In this document: positions 54,751-63,551 of the stretch, piece after piece
How the letters are laid out: each line of letters starts with the position of its first letter
How positions within the stretch are numbered: position 1 is the stretch's first letter
Assembly: GCF_003268815.1 (NCBI RefSeq)
Contig: NZ_QLSV01000003.1
Coordinates: 124,001-188,000, forward strand
Length of the DNA stretch: 64,000 bases
Origin: Flavobacterium lacus
Lineage (GTDB): Bacteria > Bacteroidota > Bacteroidia > Flavobacteriales > Flavobacteriaceae
Direction: 5' to 3'
Translations under genes and position numbers: made by a program
The notes under the pieces: generated by a model
What the model saw: only the letters and a program-made list of their open reading frames with translations
Databases searched by the model: none
Told to the model about the DNA's origin: nothing

Positions 54751-56223
54751 ATGATAAAACGTTTTCTCTCACTCGAATGGAAATCATTTTTTAGAGCCGC
54801 TTCGTTTCAAGCCAATTTGGCCATAAAAATTTTAATGATTTTTGGAGCTTTTAGTTTTATAGTATATTTCTCCGCTTTGGGAGCCTTTTCCTATTACATA
54901 ATTGAAGACGTCACCGAATCGGAACCTTTTCAATTGATAAATAAATTCATCCTTTATTATTTCGCATTCGATTTGATTTTTCGATTTTTTCTGCAAAAAA
55001 CACCGGTTATGAATATCCGACCGTTGTTGTACATCAATATCAAAAAGGATACGATTGTTAATTATACATTAGGAAAATCGGCGTTGTCTTTTTTTAACAT
55101 CATGCATCTCTTTTTCTTTATTCCGCTTTCAGTGGTTTTATTAAAAGAAGGATTTGATGTCTTGGGTGTAATCACTTGGTTGATTGGAATGATTGCAATG
55201 GTATTAATCATCAATTTTTTAAACATTTTGATTGATAAAAAAGACGTTGTTTTTTACGCTGTTGCCGTCATTTTCATTGCTTTAGGAGCATTACAATACT
55301 ACGGTTTGTTTGATGCAACGAACTATACCGTATTGTTTTTCAAAGGATTGTATGATTATGCTTGGATGGTAATTGTACCAATTTCGACTTTAATTTTGGT
55401 TTATAAAATCGTACACAATTTCTTCAAAAGCAACTTATACCTCGATGCCGGATTATCAACCACGCACGATATTGCCAAAACGCAAAACTTCGAATGGCTT
55501 GATCAATTTGGAACGTTAGGAACATTTCTTAAAAATGATATTCGTCTAATTACCCGAAATAAAAGAGCAAAATCGGTCATCATTATGAGTGTTTTGTTTC
55601 TTTTCTACGGACTTTTGTTCGGTTCAGGAGCAGTTGAAGTCTATGACGGTCCGGTTTGGCAAGTGTTTGGTGGAATTTTTGTCACCGGCGGATTTATGTT
55701 CAGCTTCGGACAGTTTGTACCCAGTTGGGATAGTTCGTATTACAATTTGATGATGAGTCAAAACATTCAATACCGTGAATATTTAAGTTCAAAATGGTGG
55801 TTGATGGTTATCGTGACTTTAATCGCAGCCGTTTGTGCCAGTTTTTACCTTTATTTTGGATGGCAATCGTACTTATTAATTTTGGTAACAGCCGTTTACA
55901 ACATCGGAATTAATGCTTATATCGTTTTGTTAGCAGGAGCTTTTACCAAAACACCCATCGATTTAATGAGTAATAAAAACGCATTTGGCGATAAAAAAGC
56001 CTTCAATTTTAAAACGTTATTGTTAGTTATTCCGCAAATTCTTGTTCCGTTGGGATTATATTATTTAGGAATTTTGTTTTTTGATGAAGTAGTCGGACTT
56101 GGATTTATCGCTTTAGCCGGAATTTTAGGATTTGCTTTTAAATCAAAAGTGTTCAATTGGATTGAAAACATCTACAAAACACAGAAATACGAAACCATTG
56201 CCGCATACAAACAAAAAAACTAA
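54751..56223 (+). CDS. DUF5687 family ABC transporter permease
   Basis: 490 residues with about 11-12 membrane helices, matching the Bacteroidota permease family DUF5687: MIKRFLSLEWKSFFRAASFQAN, a cytoplasmic loop LGTFLKNDIRLITRNKRAKSVI, and FVPSWDSSYYNLMMSQNIQYREYLSSKW. It would form the membrane part of an ABC exporter with the ATPase gene 35 bp downstream. It is 75 bp after the HAAS-like genes and may be in the same operon. The substrate is unknown. Confidence 0.8.
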   Translation: MIKRFLSLEWKSFFRAASFQANLAIKILMIFGAFSFIVYFSALGAFSYYIIEDVTESEPFQLINKFILYYFAFDLIFRFFLQKTPVMNIRPLLYINIKKDTIVNYTLGKSALSFFNIMHLFFFIPLSVVLLKEGFDVLGVITWLIGMIAMVLIINFLNILIDKKDVVFYAVAVIFIALGALQYYGLFDATNYTVLFFKGLYDYAWMVIVPISTLILVYKIVHNFFKSNLYLDAGLSTTHDIAKTQNFEWLDQFGTLGTFLKNDIRLITRNKRAKSVIIMSVLFLFYGLLFGSGAVEVYDGPVWQVFGGIFVTGGFMFSFGQFVPSWDSSYYNLMMSQNIQYREYLSSKWWLMVIVTLIAAVCASFYLYFGWQSYLLILVTAVYNIGINAYIVLLAGAFTKTPIDLMSNKNAFGDKKAFNFKTLLLVIPQILVPLGLYYLGILFFDEVVGLGFIALAGILGFAFKSKVFNWIENIYKTQKYETIAAYKQKN

Positions 56224-56258
56224 CCAACCCATTACCAATCACCTATAACCATATAATC

Positions 56259-56954
56259 ATGATACAAGTAAAAAATCTTACCAAAACATACAACGGAACC
56301 ACTGTTTTAAACATAACTAATTTAGATATTCCAAAAGGTCAAAGTTTTGGACTAGTGGGAAATAACGGAGCAGGAAAAACCACTTTTTTTAGTTTGTTAC
56401 TAGATTTGATTCAGCCTTCAACAGGAATGATTACAAGTAACTCGATTCAAATTAGCCAGAGCGAAAAATGGAAACCATTCACTTCTGCATTTATCGATGA
56501 AAGTTTCCTCATTGGTTATTTAACACCGGAAGAATACTTCTATTTTATTGGCGAACTTCGCGGATGGAACAAAGCCGACGTGGATAGTTTTTTAGTGAAA
56601 TATGAAGACTTTTTCAACGGAGAAATCTTGAAAAATAAAAAATATTTACGCGATTTATCAAAAGGTAATTCCAAAAAAGTGGGTATTGTTGCGGCTTTAA
56701 TTGGCGAACCGGAAGTGATTATTTTAGATGAGCCGTTTGCGAATTTAGATCCAACTACGCAAATCCGTTTGAAAAAAATCATCAAAGAATTGGCTGATGA
56801 TTCAAATGTAACCATCTTAGTTTCCAGTCACGATTTGCAACATACCGTTGAGGTTTCTAACAGAATTGTAGCCTTACAAAAAGGTGAAGTGGTGCTGGAT
56901 TTAGTTCCGTCATCAGAAACTTTGAAAGAATTAGAAGCATTTTTTGCTGCCTAA
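56259..56954 (+). CDS. ABC transporter ATP-binding protein
   Basis: 231 residues. Walker A GLVGNNGAGKTTF at about 34-46, signature LSKGNSKKVGIVAAL (a variant of LSGGQ), Walker B VIILDEPFANLDP and H-loop SSHDLQHT are all present. It pairs with the DUF5687 permease. The short length and lack of a membrane domain fit a half-transporter ATPase in the ABC-2 type exporter class. A strong terminator follows. Confidence 0.93.
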   Translation: MIQVKNLTKTYNGTTVLNITNLDIPKGQSFGLVGNNGAGKTTFFSLLLDLIQPSTGMITSNSIQISQSEKWKPFTSAFIDESFLIGYLTPEEYFYFIGELRGWNKADVDSFLVKYEDFFNGEILKNKKYLRDLSKGNSKKVGIVAALIGEPEVIILDEPFANLDPTTQIRLKKIIKELADDSNVTILVSSHDLQHTVEVSNRIVALQKGEVVLDLVPSSETLKELEAFFAA

Positions 56955-56965
56955 ATGAATAAAAT

Positions 56966-57006
56966 AAGACATCATTTCACGTTAATTTTTTCGTGAAATG
57001 ATGTTT
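56966..57006 (+). terminator. Terminator after the ABC ATPase
   Basis: ACATCATTTCACG (56969-56981) and CGTGAAATGATGT (56992-57004) form a perfect 13-bp stem, extended by A-T and G-T pairs, with a 10-base T-rich loop. It closes the padR-ABC operon and lies 90 bp before sprE. Confidence 0.8.
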
Positions 57007-57095
57007 CCTTGCAAAAAAAGCACAATATTTTTCTCTATTTCAAAAAGAAGCGTATTTTTACCCTTGCTACATACTAAAAGCACTAGTTTTTAGTT

Positions 57096-59966
57096 ATGCC
57101 TTTAAACGTTTTTATTTTGAAATCCATTACGCTAAAATATTTTATTTTCTTTATTGCCATTACCGTTTTGCTGGCTTGTTCCACTAAAAAGGATAAGTTT
57201 ATCAACCGTAATTTTCAGGCTCTTAACACAGAATCCAATGTTTTATTTAACGGCGAGTTAGCTCTTCAGGCGGGTTTAATAGAAGTACGAGACACTTATA
57301 ACGACAATTTTTGGGAGGTGCTTCCCATTGAACGCATGCAAACAGCCGAAGAAGCCATCTTACCAGGACAAAAAGCAAAAAATGCCAATTTTGAAAAAGC
57401 AGAAGAAAAGGCAACCAAAGCCATTCAAAAACGATCGATGCTCATTGGCGGAAGCGAAAAAAATCCACAAATGGACGAGGCTCATTTACTTCTAGGGAAA
57501 TCAAGGTACTATGACCAGCGGTTTATTCCGGCATTAGAAGCGTTCAATTACATTTTGTATAAAAGCCCGGCGAGTGATAAAATTTATGAAGCTAAAATTT
57601 GGCGAGAAAAAACCAATGTTCGTCTTGAAAATGATGCGTTAGCAGTAAATAATCTTACTAAGCTGTTAAAAGAAATAAAGTTTAAAGACCAAATTTTTGC
57701 AGATGCCAATGCTACATTAGCACAAGCATATCTGAATTTAGAGCAAAAAGACAGTGCCATTTCTAAATTAAAATTAGCTACAAAATTCACTAAAAAAGAC
57801 GAAGAAGAAGCTCGATATAAATTCATTTTAGGACAATTATTTGAATCGATTGAAGAAAAGGATAGTGCTTTTGCCTATTATCAATCGGTGATTGCTATGA
57901 AAAGAAAATCGCCTAAACGGTATACCATTCAAGCTCACACCAAGCAAATTCAGCAGTATGATGTGGTAAAAGGCGATACGATTGTCCTTTTTGAACGATT
58001 TAAAAAACTACTCGAAGACAGAGAAAACCGACCCTACCTTGATGTTTTATACCATCAAAAAGCGTTGGTTTATGAACGTTTGAAACAACCGGATAATGCA
58101 GTAAAAAATTATAACAAATCACTTAAAGCACAATCATTAGACAGTTATTTATTGGCTTCAAATTATAGAAATTTAGGTGAAATCTATTTCTATAAAGCCA
58201 AATACCAAACCGCCGGACATTATTATGATAGTACGTTGGCTTTGCTTAAACCAAGAACCCGTGAGTTTAATGCATTCAAAAAGAAAAGAGATAATTTAGA
58301 AGACGTAATTAAGTATGAAGGAATTGCTCAGAGGAATGATAGTATTCTTAATGTTACGTCACTCTCTAGAGAAGATAAAGTTGCCTTTTATGAAGATTAC
58401 ATCACTAAACTTAAAAAGAAAGAAGAAGAGGCTGAAAAATTAGCCAAAGTTGAAGCAGAAAGAGCCGAAATTGCAGCTTCTAATCTTCAAAATTCAAAAG
58501 ACCTTTCTATAAGTAATCGAAGTAGTATTGGCAATCCAGCGATGCCAACACCAGGAGGCGGATTTTCAGGCGATTCTAAATTTTATTTCTACAACCAATC
58601 AACAGTAGATTTTGGGAAAAGAGAATTCGTGAAAACTTGGGGAAAAAGAAATTCTGATGGCAATTGGCGATTGTCCTCCAGTAGATTTTCACAATCTAAA
58701 AAAGAAGAGCTCGAAGACCAAAAAGAAGAAGATATTGTTGCTGCCAAAGAAGCCGATCCAAAATATTCCCCGGATTTTTATATTTCGCAGTTACCATCCG
58801 GAAAAATCGAACTGGATAGTATTGCCAAAGAAAGAAACTTTGCCTATTATCAATTGGGTGTGATTTATAAAGAAAAATTCAAAGAATACCAATTAGCTTC
58901 AGATCGTTTAGAAATTTTATTGAGAAACAAACCCGAAGAGCGTTTGGTTTTGCCAACGATGTACAATTTGTTTAAAATCTACGAAATCACCAATCCAGCC
59001 AAAGCATTGGCAATGAAAGACAAAATTATTTCGCAGTTCCCGGATTCTAGGTATGCTCAAATTCTTTCAAAAGCAGGAACTTCGGCAGAAAGTTTAATTG
59101 ATGACCCGGAAATTGTTTATAAAAATCTCTATAAATCGTATGAAAAAGGAGAATACCGTCAAGTCTATGCCAACACAGACTTTGCCATAGAAAAATTTAC
59201 CGGCGAAGAAATTATGCCAAAATTAGAATTGCTAAAATCAAAAATTGTAGCCAAAATTAAAGGATTGGCAGAATATAAGAAAGCACTTAATTATGTAGCA
59301 TTAACCTATCCCAATTCAGACGAAGGGAAAGATGCCGAGGAGTTGTGGTATGATAACATTCCGTATCTAGAAAGTTTATATTTCGATCAAGCCGAACCAA
59401 CCAGTCATAAAGTTCTTTATTATGCCGATAATTTAGATGATAAAAAAGTAAAAACACTGATTGAAAAAATTACGAAATTCATTAAAGAAAGAAACCAATC
59501 GCAACTAACCACTTCAATTGATTTGTATACAATGGATAAAAATTTCTTTGTTATTCATGGATTGCGTGATGAAGAATATGCTAAAGGCGTTGTTTCAATT
59601 TTAAAGGAATTTAAAGAATATAAAATTACTGAACAAGCCATCGTTATCTCCTCTGAAAATTACAAAATTGTTCAGATGAAAAAGAATTTGGAAGAATACC
59701 TTGATCCAAGTTTGCGGGTTGTTCCACCACCTTATACGGCTAAACCCAAGAGAGCGAAACAACAACAAGAACGACAACAAGTTGTTATTCCAACACAAAA
59801 CCCAAAATTGCCCCCGCAACAAAGCAAAGGAAGCATGCAGCCCCCCTCGGGAAATGATCCGCAAACACAACCCAAAAGTAATGCGAGAGAAAATAGAAAC
59901 AGCACACCAGAAGCTAGATCGGCCATCATGCCACCTTCCGATGATGTGCGACCCAAAAAAGGATAA
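57096..59966 (+). CDS. sprE: Type IX secretion/gliding motility lipoprotein SprE (PorW)
   Basis: 956 residues. A lipoprotein signal (FIFFIAITVLLACSTKKDKF, lipobox Cys near residue 28) is followed by a TPR-rich helical region. Typical stretches are NRNFQALNTESNVLFNGELAL, DEAHLLLGKSRYYDQRFIPALEAF, AYFQ-like repeats and a second TPR set around 600-700. The tail (about 860-956) is Pro/Gln/Lys-rich. PorW/SprE is needed for type IX secretion and gliding in Bacteroidota. It lies directly upstream of a bactofilin and the ATP synthase genes. Confidence 0.92.
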   Translation: MPLNVFILKSITLKYFIFFIAITVLLACSTKKDKFINRNFQALNTESNVLFNGELALQAGLIEVRDTYNDNFWEVLPIERMQTAEEAILPGQKAKNANFEKAEEKATKAIQKRSMLIGGSEKNPQMDEAHLLLGKSRYYDQRFIPALEAFNYILYKSPASDKIYEAKIWREKTNVRLENDALAVNNLTKLLKEIKFKDQIFADANATLAQAYLNLEQKDSAISKLKLATKFTKKDEEEARYKFILGQLFESIEEKDSAFAYYQSVIAMKRKSPKRYTIQAHTKQIQQYDVVKGDTIVLFERFKKLLEDRENRPYLDVLYHQKALVYERLKQPDNAVKNYNKSLKAQSLDSYLLASNYRNLGEIYFYKAKYQTAGHYYDSTLALLKPRTREFNAFKKKRDNLEDVIKYEGIAQRNDSILNVTSLSREDKVAFYEDYITKLKKKEEEAEKLAKVEAERAEIAASNLQNSKDLSISNRSSIGNPAMPTPGGGFSGDSKFYFYNQSTVDFGKREFVKTWGKRNSDGNWRLSSSRFSQSKKEELEDQKEEDIVAAKEADPKYSPDFYISQLPSGKIELDSIAKERNFAYYQLGVIYKEKFKEYQLASDRLEILLRNKPEERLVLPTMYNLFKIYEITNPAKALAMKDKIISQFPDSRYAQILSKAGTSAESLIDDPEIVYKNLYKSYEKGEYRQVYANTDFAIEKFTGEEIMPKLELLKSKIVAKIKGLAEYKKALNYVALTYPNSDEGKDAEELWYDNIPYLESLYFDQAEPTSHKVLYYADNLDDKKVKTLIEKITKFIKERNQSQLTTSIDLYTMDKNFFVIHGLRDEEYAKGVVSILKEFKEYKITEQAIVISSENYKIVQMKKNLEEYLDPSLRVVPPPYTAKPKRAKQQQERQQVVIPTQNPKLPPQQSKGSMQPPSGNDPQTQPKSNARENRNSTPEARSAIMPPSDDVRPKKG

Positions 59967-59968
59967 TT

Positions 59969-60376
59969 ATGTTTAAAAAAGATTCAAAATCTTATACAGA
60001 CTTACTCGGAAAAACCAACAGAATTGTGGAAGGAACAATTATAAAAGGTGATATCACAACATCAGCGGATTTTAGATTGGACGGACATTTAATCGGAAAT
60101 TTTCACTCCAAAGGAAAAATTGTCGTTGGTCCTACGGGAATGGTTAAAGGTGACATTGTATGCAAAAATGCCGATATCGAAGGGAAATTTGAAGGTAAAA
60201 TTCAAGTTTCCGAAATTTTAAGCTTGAAATCAAAAGCAATTATTCATGGCGAAGTAATTTGCGGCAAATTGGCCGTAGAACCTGGAGCAGAATTCAGTGC
60301 TTCCTGCGTGATGAAACCCAACGTGAAAACATTACCCACCCAAAATGAATCCGGAACCGAAGAAAAAACCGCTTAA
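59969..60376 (+). CDS. Bactofilin (polymer-forming cytoskeletal protein)
   Basis: 135 residues. The central bactofilin beta-helix is visible: NRIVEGTIIKGDITTSADFRLDGHLIGNFHSKGKIVVGPTGMVKGDI, then ADIEGKFEGKIQVSEILSLKSKAIIHGEVICGKLAVEPGAEF. Short unstructured ends flank it. Bactofilins form non-polar filaments at the membrane and organise envelope enzymes. The gene starts 2 bp after sprE and overlaps the atpZ start by 32 bp, so these genes are co-expressed. Confidence 0.93.
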   Translation: MFKKDSKSYTDLLGKTNRIVEGTIIKGDITTSADFRLDGHLIGNFHSKGKIVVGPTGMVKGDIVCKNADIEGKFEGKIQVSEILSLKSKAIIHGEVICGKLAVEPGAEFSASCVMKPNVKTLPTQNESGTEEKTA

Positions 60377-60572
60377 TAAATGGTTGGTTCTAATGAACAT
60401 TCCTTTTCAAATGGGTGTGATTATTTTTGCCGGGGTTTATTTTGGTAATTGGCTTGACGAAAAACAACAAAACGAAAACGCACTTTACACCATTATTTTT
60501 TCATTGTTGGCGGTTTTTATAGCGTTATATAATGTTATTCAACAAGTGAAAAATCTTAACAATGAACCTTAA
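60345..60572 (+). CDS. atpZ: AtpZ/AtpI-like ATP synthase accessory protein
   Basis: 75 residues with two membrane helices: IPFQMGVIIFAGVYFGNWLDEK and ALYTIIFSLLAVFIALYNVIQQVK. The hinge between them (GNWLDEKQQNEN) matches AtpZ-type small proteins encoded at the start of ATP synthase operons, thought to assist c-ring assembly or ion balance. The start overlaps the bactofilin end by 32 bp; an ATG later in the frame (MNIPFQMG) would shorten it but is less likely because of the basic leader. Confidence 0.75.
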   Translation: MNPEPKKKPLNKWLVLMNIPFQMGVIIFAGVYFGNWLDEKQQNENALYTIIFSLLAVFIALYNVIQQVKNLNNEP

Positions 60573-60958
60573 TGAAAGAAAAACTTTTGCCTTTTATCAA
60601 ACAATTTATACCTTTTTCTATCCTTTTATTTGTTGCTCAATTGCTGGTTACTCGCTTTCTATTTACAGAAACGCCTTTTTATTATTCGGTTTACAGCATT
60701 TATACTTTTCATTTTATTCTAACTTTTTTAATGTATATTTTTTTGGTTTTTGTCAATATCACCTTTTTTGACAAAACCGGCTACACCTTTCTTGCTACCG
60801 GAATTTTAAAGATGATGGCATCCGTTGTTTTTCTTTTACCACTGATTCAATCGAATTTTGACGATAAAATTCCCGATGTCGGAGCTTTTTTTATTCCCTT
60901 TTTTCTTTTTTTATTGTTTGAAACCATTCATTCTGTCAAGCTATTAAACACGAATTGA
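60572..60958 (+). CDS. Small four-helix membrane protein in the AtpI position
   Basis: 128 residues with four hydrophobic helices (FIPFSILLFVAQLLVTRF; FHFILTFLMYIFLVFVNITFF; TFLATGILKMMASVVFLLPLI; FFIPFFLFLLFETIHSVKLL). It sits between atpZ and atpB, where AtpI/UncI lies in many bacteria, and it may be a flavobacterial protein of similar role (I recall DUF6168 in this place, not verified). Its ATG overlaps the atpZ stop by one base. A promoter for atpB follows. Confidence 0.65.
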   Translation: MKEKLLPFIKQFIPFSILLFVAQLLVTRFLFTETPFYYSVYSIYTFHFILTFLMYIFLVFVNITFFDKTGYTFLATGILKMMASVVFLLPLIQSNFDDKIPDVGAFFIPFFLFLLFETIHSVKLLNTN

Positions 60959-61042
60959 TTGAGTAATCCACAAAAAATAAGCTTCTTTCAAACCTTTATT
61001 TAAAAATTGTGTTGATATATTTTCGTTTATTAATAAAATATG

Positions 61043-61050
61043 TACCTTTG
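61043..61050 (+). promoter_or_regulatory. Bacteroidota -7 element for the atp genes
   Basis: TACCTTTG, an exact TAnnTTTG match, 41 bp before the atpB ATG. A TTTC at 61021-61024, 18 bp upstream, may serve as a weak -33 element. It gives the ATP synthase genes a promoter separate from sprE. Confidence 0.55.
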
Positions 61051-61091
61051 CACGAAATTTTAACGACATTAAATTCTGCTAAATTTTAAAA

Positions 61092-62174
61092 ATGAGAATA
61101 GCAAAAAGTACCATTCAGTTCATTGCGGTTTTATTAATAACACTGTTGCCGATTTCCGGTTTTGCAGGAGGATCACATTCAGAGGATAAAGAGTTTAATG
61201 CCACAGACTTAATCAATTCGCATATTGGTGATTCACACGAATTTCATATTGCCGATTGGAATGGTCATCCAATTACATTTTATTTGCCGGTTATTTTATG
61301 GACAGAAAACGGATTAAAAGTGTTTTCTTCTAAAAAATTTGACCACGATAACGAGGGGAAAGAGGTAGTTGAAATGGATGGAGAAAAATTCGTTCGCTAT
61401 AAAGAAGTAATTTATTATGCCGATAAGTATGCCGAAATTACAGACGAAGCAGACAAAAGCGGATTAAATTTTGCAGCAAGACCGTTGAACTTTTCGATTA
61501 CCAAATTGGTTTTTTCCATGTTAATGTCGGTTATCATTTTATTATTATTATTCACGGCAGTTGCTCGTTCATACAACAAAAATAAAATGGCTCCAAAAGG
61601 ATTAGCCGGTTTCCTAGAACCATTGGTGTTATTCGTAAGAGATGATATCGCTATTCCAAACATTGGACACAAAAATTATGCGAAATATATGCCGTATTTG
61701 TTAACCATCTTTTTCTTTATTTGGATTAACAACTTAATCGGATTAATTCCTTTCTTCCCGTTTAGTTCTAACTTAACCGGAAATATTTATTTCACTTTTG
61801 TTTTAGCATTCATTACCTTTTTAATCACTACATTTAGTGCTAACAAAAACTATTGGGGACACATTTTTGCTCCGCCGGTTCCAAAAGCACTATACCCGAT
61901 TATGTGGCCGGTAGAGATTATCGGAATGTTTACAAAACCTTTTGCCTTGATGATTCGTCTTTTTGCTAACATTACAGCAGGACACATTATTATATTGAGT
62001 TTAATTTCATTAATCTATATTTTCAAAACCGCATGGATTTCTCCGGTATCTGGAGCGTTTGTATTGTTTATGAGTGTTTTAGAAATGTTGGTTGCGGCTC
62101 TTCAAGCGTATGTATTTACCTTGTTATCTGCCTTGTTTATCGGTCAAGCTGTAGAAGAGCACGACCACCACTAA
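61092..62174 (+). CDS. atpB: ATP synthase F0 subunit a
   Basis: 360 residues, longer than E. coli subunit a (271). An N-terminal signal peptide (LLITLLPISGFAGGSHSEDK) is followed by an extra periplasmic region of about 100 residues (IADWNGHPITFYLPVILWTENG), as seen in other Bacteroidota. The core membrane part contains FIWINNLIGLIPFFPF and FALMIRLFANITAGHIIILSLI. The last motif includes the essential Arg that faces the c-ring. It starts the atpB-E-F-H-A series. Confidence 0.95.
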   Translation: MRIAKSTIQFIAVLLITLLPISGFAGGSHSEDKEFNATDLINSHIGDSHEFHIADWNGHPITFYLPVILWTENGLKVFSSKKFDHDNEGKEVVEMDGEKFVRYKEVIYYADKYAEITDEADKSGLNFAARPLNFSITKLVFSMLMSVIILLLLFTAVARSYNKNKMAPKGLAGFLEPLVLFVRDDIAIPNIGHKNYAKYMPYLLTIFFFIWINNLIGLIPFFPFSSNLTGNIYFTFVLAFITFLITTFSANKNYWGHIFAPPVPKALYPIMWPVEIIGMFTKPFALMIRLFANITAGHIIILSLISLIYIFKTAWISPVSGAFVLFMSVLEMLVAALQAYVFTLLSALFIGQAVEEHDHH

Positions 62175-62197
62175 AATTGAGTTTTTTTAATTATTAA

Positions 62198-62419
<222 letters not shown>

Positions 62420-62438
62420 CAAATTTTCAAAAGAACAC

Positions 62439-62463
62439 GTTTCGCAACGGTTGGTTGCGAAAC
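62439..62463 (+). terminator. Hairpin between atpE and atpF
   Basis: GTTTCGCAAC (62439-62448) and GTTGCGAAAC (62454-62463) form a perfect 10-bp stem with a 5-base loop, 20 bp after the atpE stop. There is no long U-tract, so it is more likely an mRNA stability or attenuation element than a full terminator. Confidence 0.65.
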
Positions 62464-62503
62464 TGTTTCTAAAAAAGTAAAACAATTTTAATCTATATAA
62501 AAC

Positions 62504-62995
62504 ATGAACTTAACTTCACCGGAAAGTTTAATTTTTTGGACAACGATCATCTTTGTGGTTTTCTTTTTCTTAATGAAAAAGTTTGCTTGGAAGCCTATTT
62601 TAGGAGCCGTAAAAAGCAGAGAAGAATCAATCAACAATGCACTAGCTGCTGCTGAAACAGCAAAATTAGAAATGCAAAACTTGACTGCTTCCAATGAGCG
62701 TTTATTAGCCGAAGCCAGAGCAGAAAGAGATGCCATGATGAAAGAAGCGCGTGAAATCAAAGAAAAAATGATTAACGATGCAAAGTCGGAAGCTCAAGCT
62801 CAAGGAGAGAAAATGATTGCTCAAGCAAAATCAGCAATTGAAAGCGAGAAAAATGCAGCGATGGCCGAATTGAAAAACCAGGTTTCTACGTTGTCAATTG
62901 AGATTGCAGAAAAAGTATTAAAAAGCGAATTAGCCAACACAGAAGCTCAAACCAAATTGGTTGTTCAACTGCTAGGTGATGCTAAATTAAATTAA
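62504..62995 (+). CDS. atpF: ATP synthase F0 subunit b
   Basis: 163 residues. One N-terminal membrane helix (FWTTIIFVVFFFLMKKFAW) is followed by a long charged coiled coil: KPILGAVKSREESINNALAAAETAKLEM..., rich in Ala, Glu and Lys. It forms the peripheral stalk that holds alpha-3-beta-3 still. A single subunit b is encoded, so the stalk is a homodimer. The next gene atpH begins 5 bp after its stop. Confidence 0.95.
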   Translation: MNLTSPESLIFWTTIIFVVFFFLMKKFAWKPILGAVKSREESINNALAAAETAKLEMQNLTASNERLLAEARAERDAMMKEAREIKEKMINDAKSEAQAQGEKMIAQAKSAIESEKNAAMAELKNQVSTLSIEIAEKVLKSELANTEAQTKLVVQLLGDAKLN

Positions 62996-63000
62996 TCCGT

Positions 63001-63528
63001 ATGTCAAGAGCAGCGATTAGATATGCCAAAGCAATTATAGAAAATGCTGTTTCCAACGGAAGAGCCGATGCAGTGAATCAAGATATGAAATTGATTAACG
63101 AAACGGTAAATTCTAATGAGGAATTAAAGCTTTTTTTAGTTAGTCCTGTTGTAAAACCGGGAGCAAAATACGATGCCTTGTCTGAAATTTTTGCATCCGT
63201 TCAAAACGATACCAGAGGATTATTTTTATTGCTTAAAGAAAACAAACGTTTCGAGATTTTAGGAGAAATTGCAGAGCAATATAATGCTCAACACGATGTG
63301 TTAAACGGAATCGAAGTAGCAAAAGTAACTACTGCTTTCCCAATCACTTCGGACTTAGAAGCAAAAGTTTTAGCAAAAATAAAAGAGTTTTCAAATAAGA
63401 AAATCACGTTAATCAACACAGTAGATCCAGCCATCATAGGAGGATTTATTTTGAGAATTGGCGATCAACAATACAATGCTTCTGTGGCAAACAGATTGCA
63501 ACAATTAAAAAGAGAATTAAGTAATTAA
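63001..63528 (+). CDS. atpH: ATP synthase F1 subunit delta
   Basis: 175 residues. The N-terminus MSRAAIRYAKAIIENAV is typical of subunit delta (OSCP), which joins the b stalk to the top of F1. Other family features are VVKPGAKYDALSEIF in the first domain and VDPAIIGGFILRIGDQQYNASVANRLQQLKREL at the C-terminus. It is followed after 23 bp by atpA. Confidence 0.95.
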   Translation: MSRAAIRYAKAIIENAVSNGRADAVNQDMKLINETVNSNEELKLFLVSPVVKPGAKYDALSEIFASVQNDTRGLFLLLKENKRFEILGEIAEQYNAQHDVLNGIEVAKVTTAFPITSDLEAKVLAKIKEFSNKKITLINTVDPAIIGGFILRIGDQQYNASVANRLQQLKRELSN

Positions 63529-63551
63529 TATTCCAATAAAGATATAGAACA

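Noticed and set aside
59732..59956. A minus-strand Cys-rich ORF under the end of sprE
   Set aside because: It is a mirror of the Pro/Gln-rich sprE tail and resembles nothing known.
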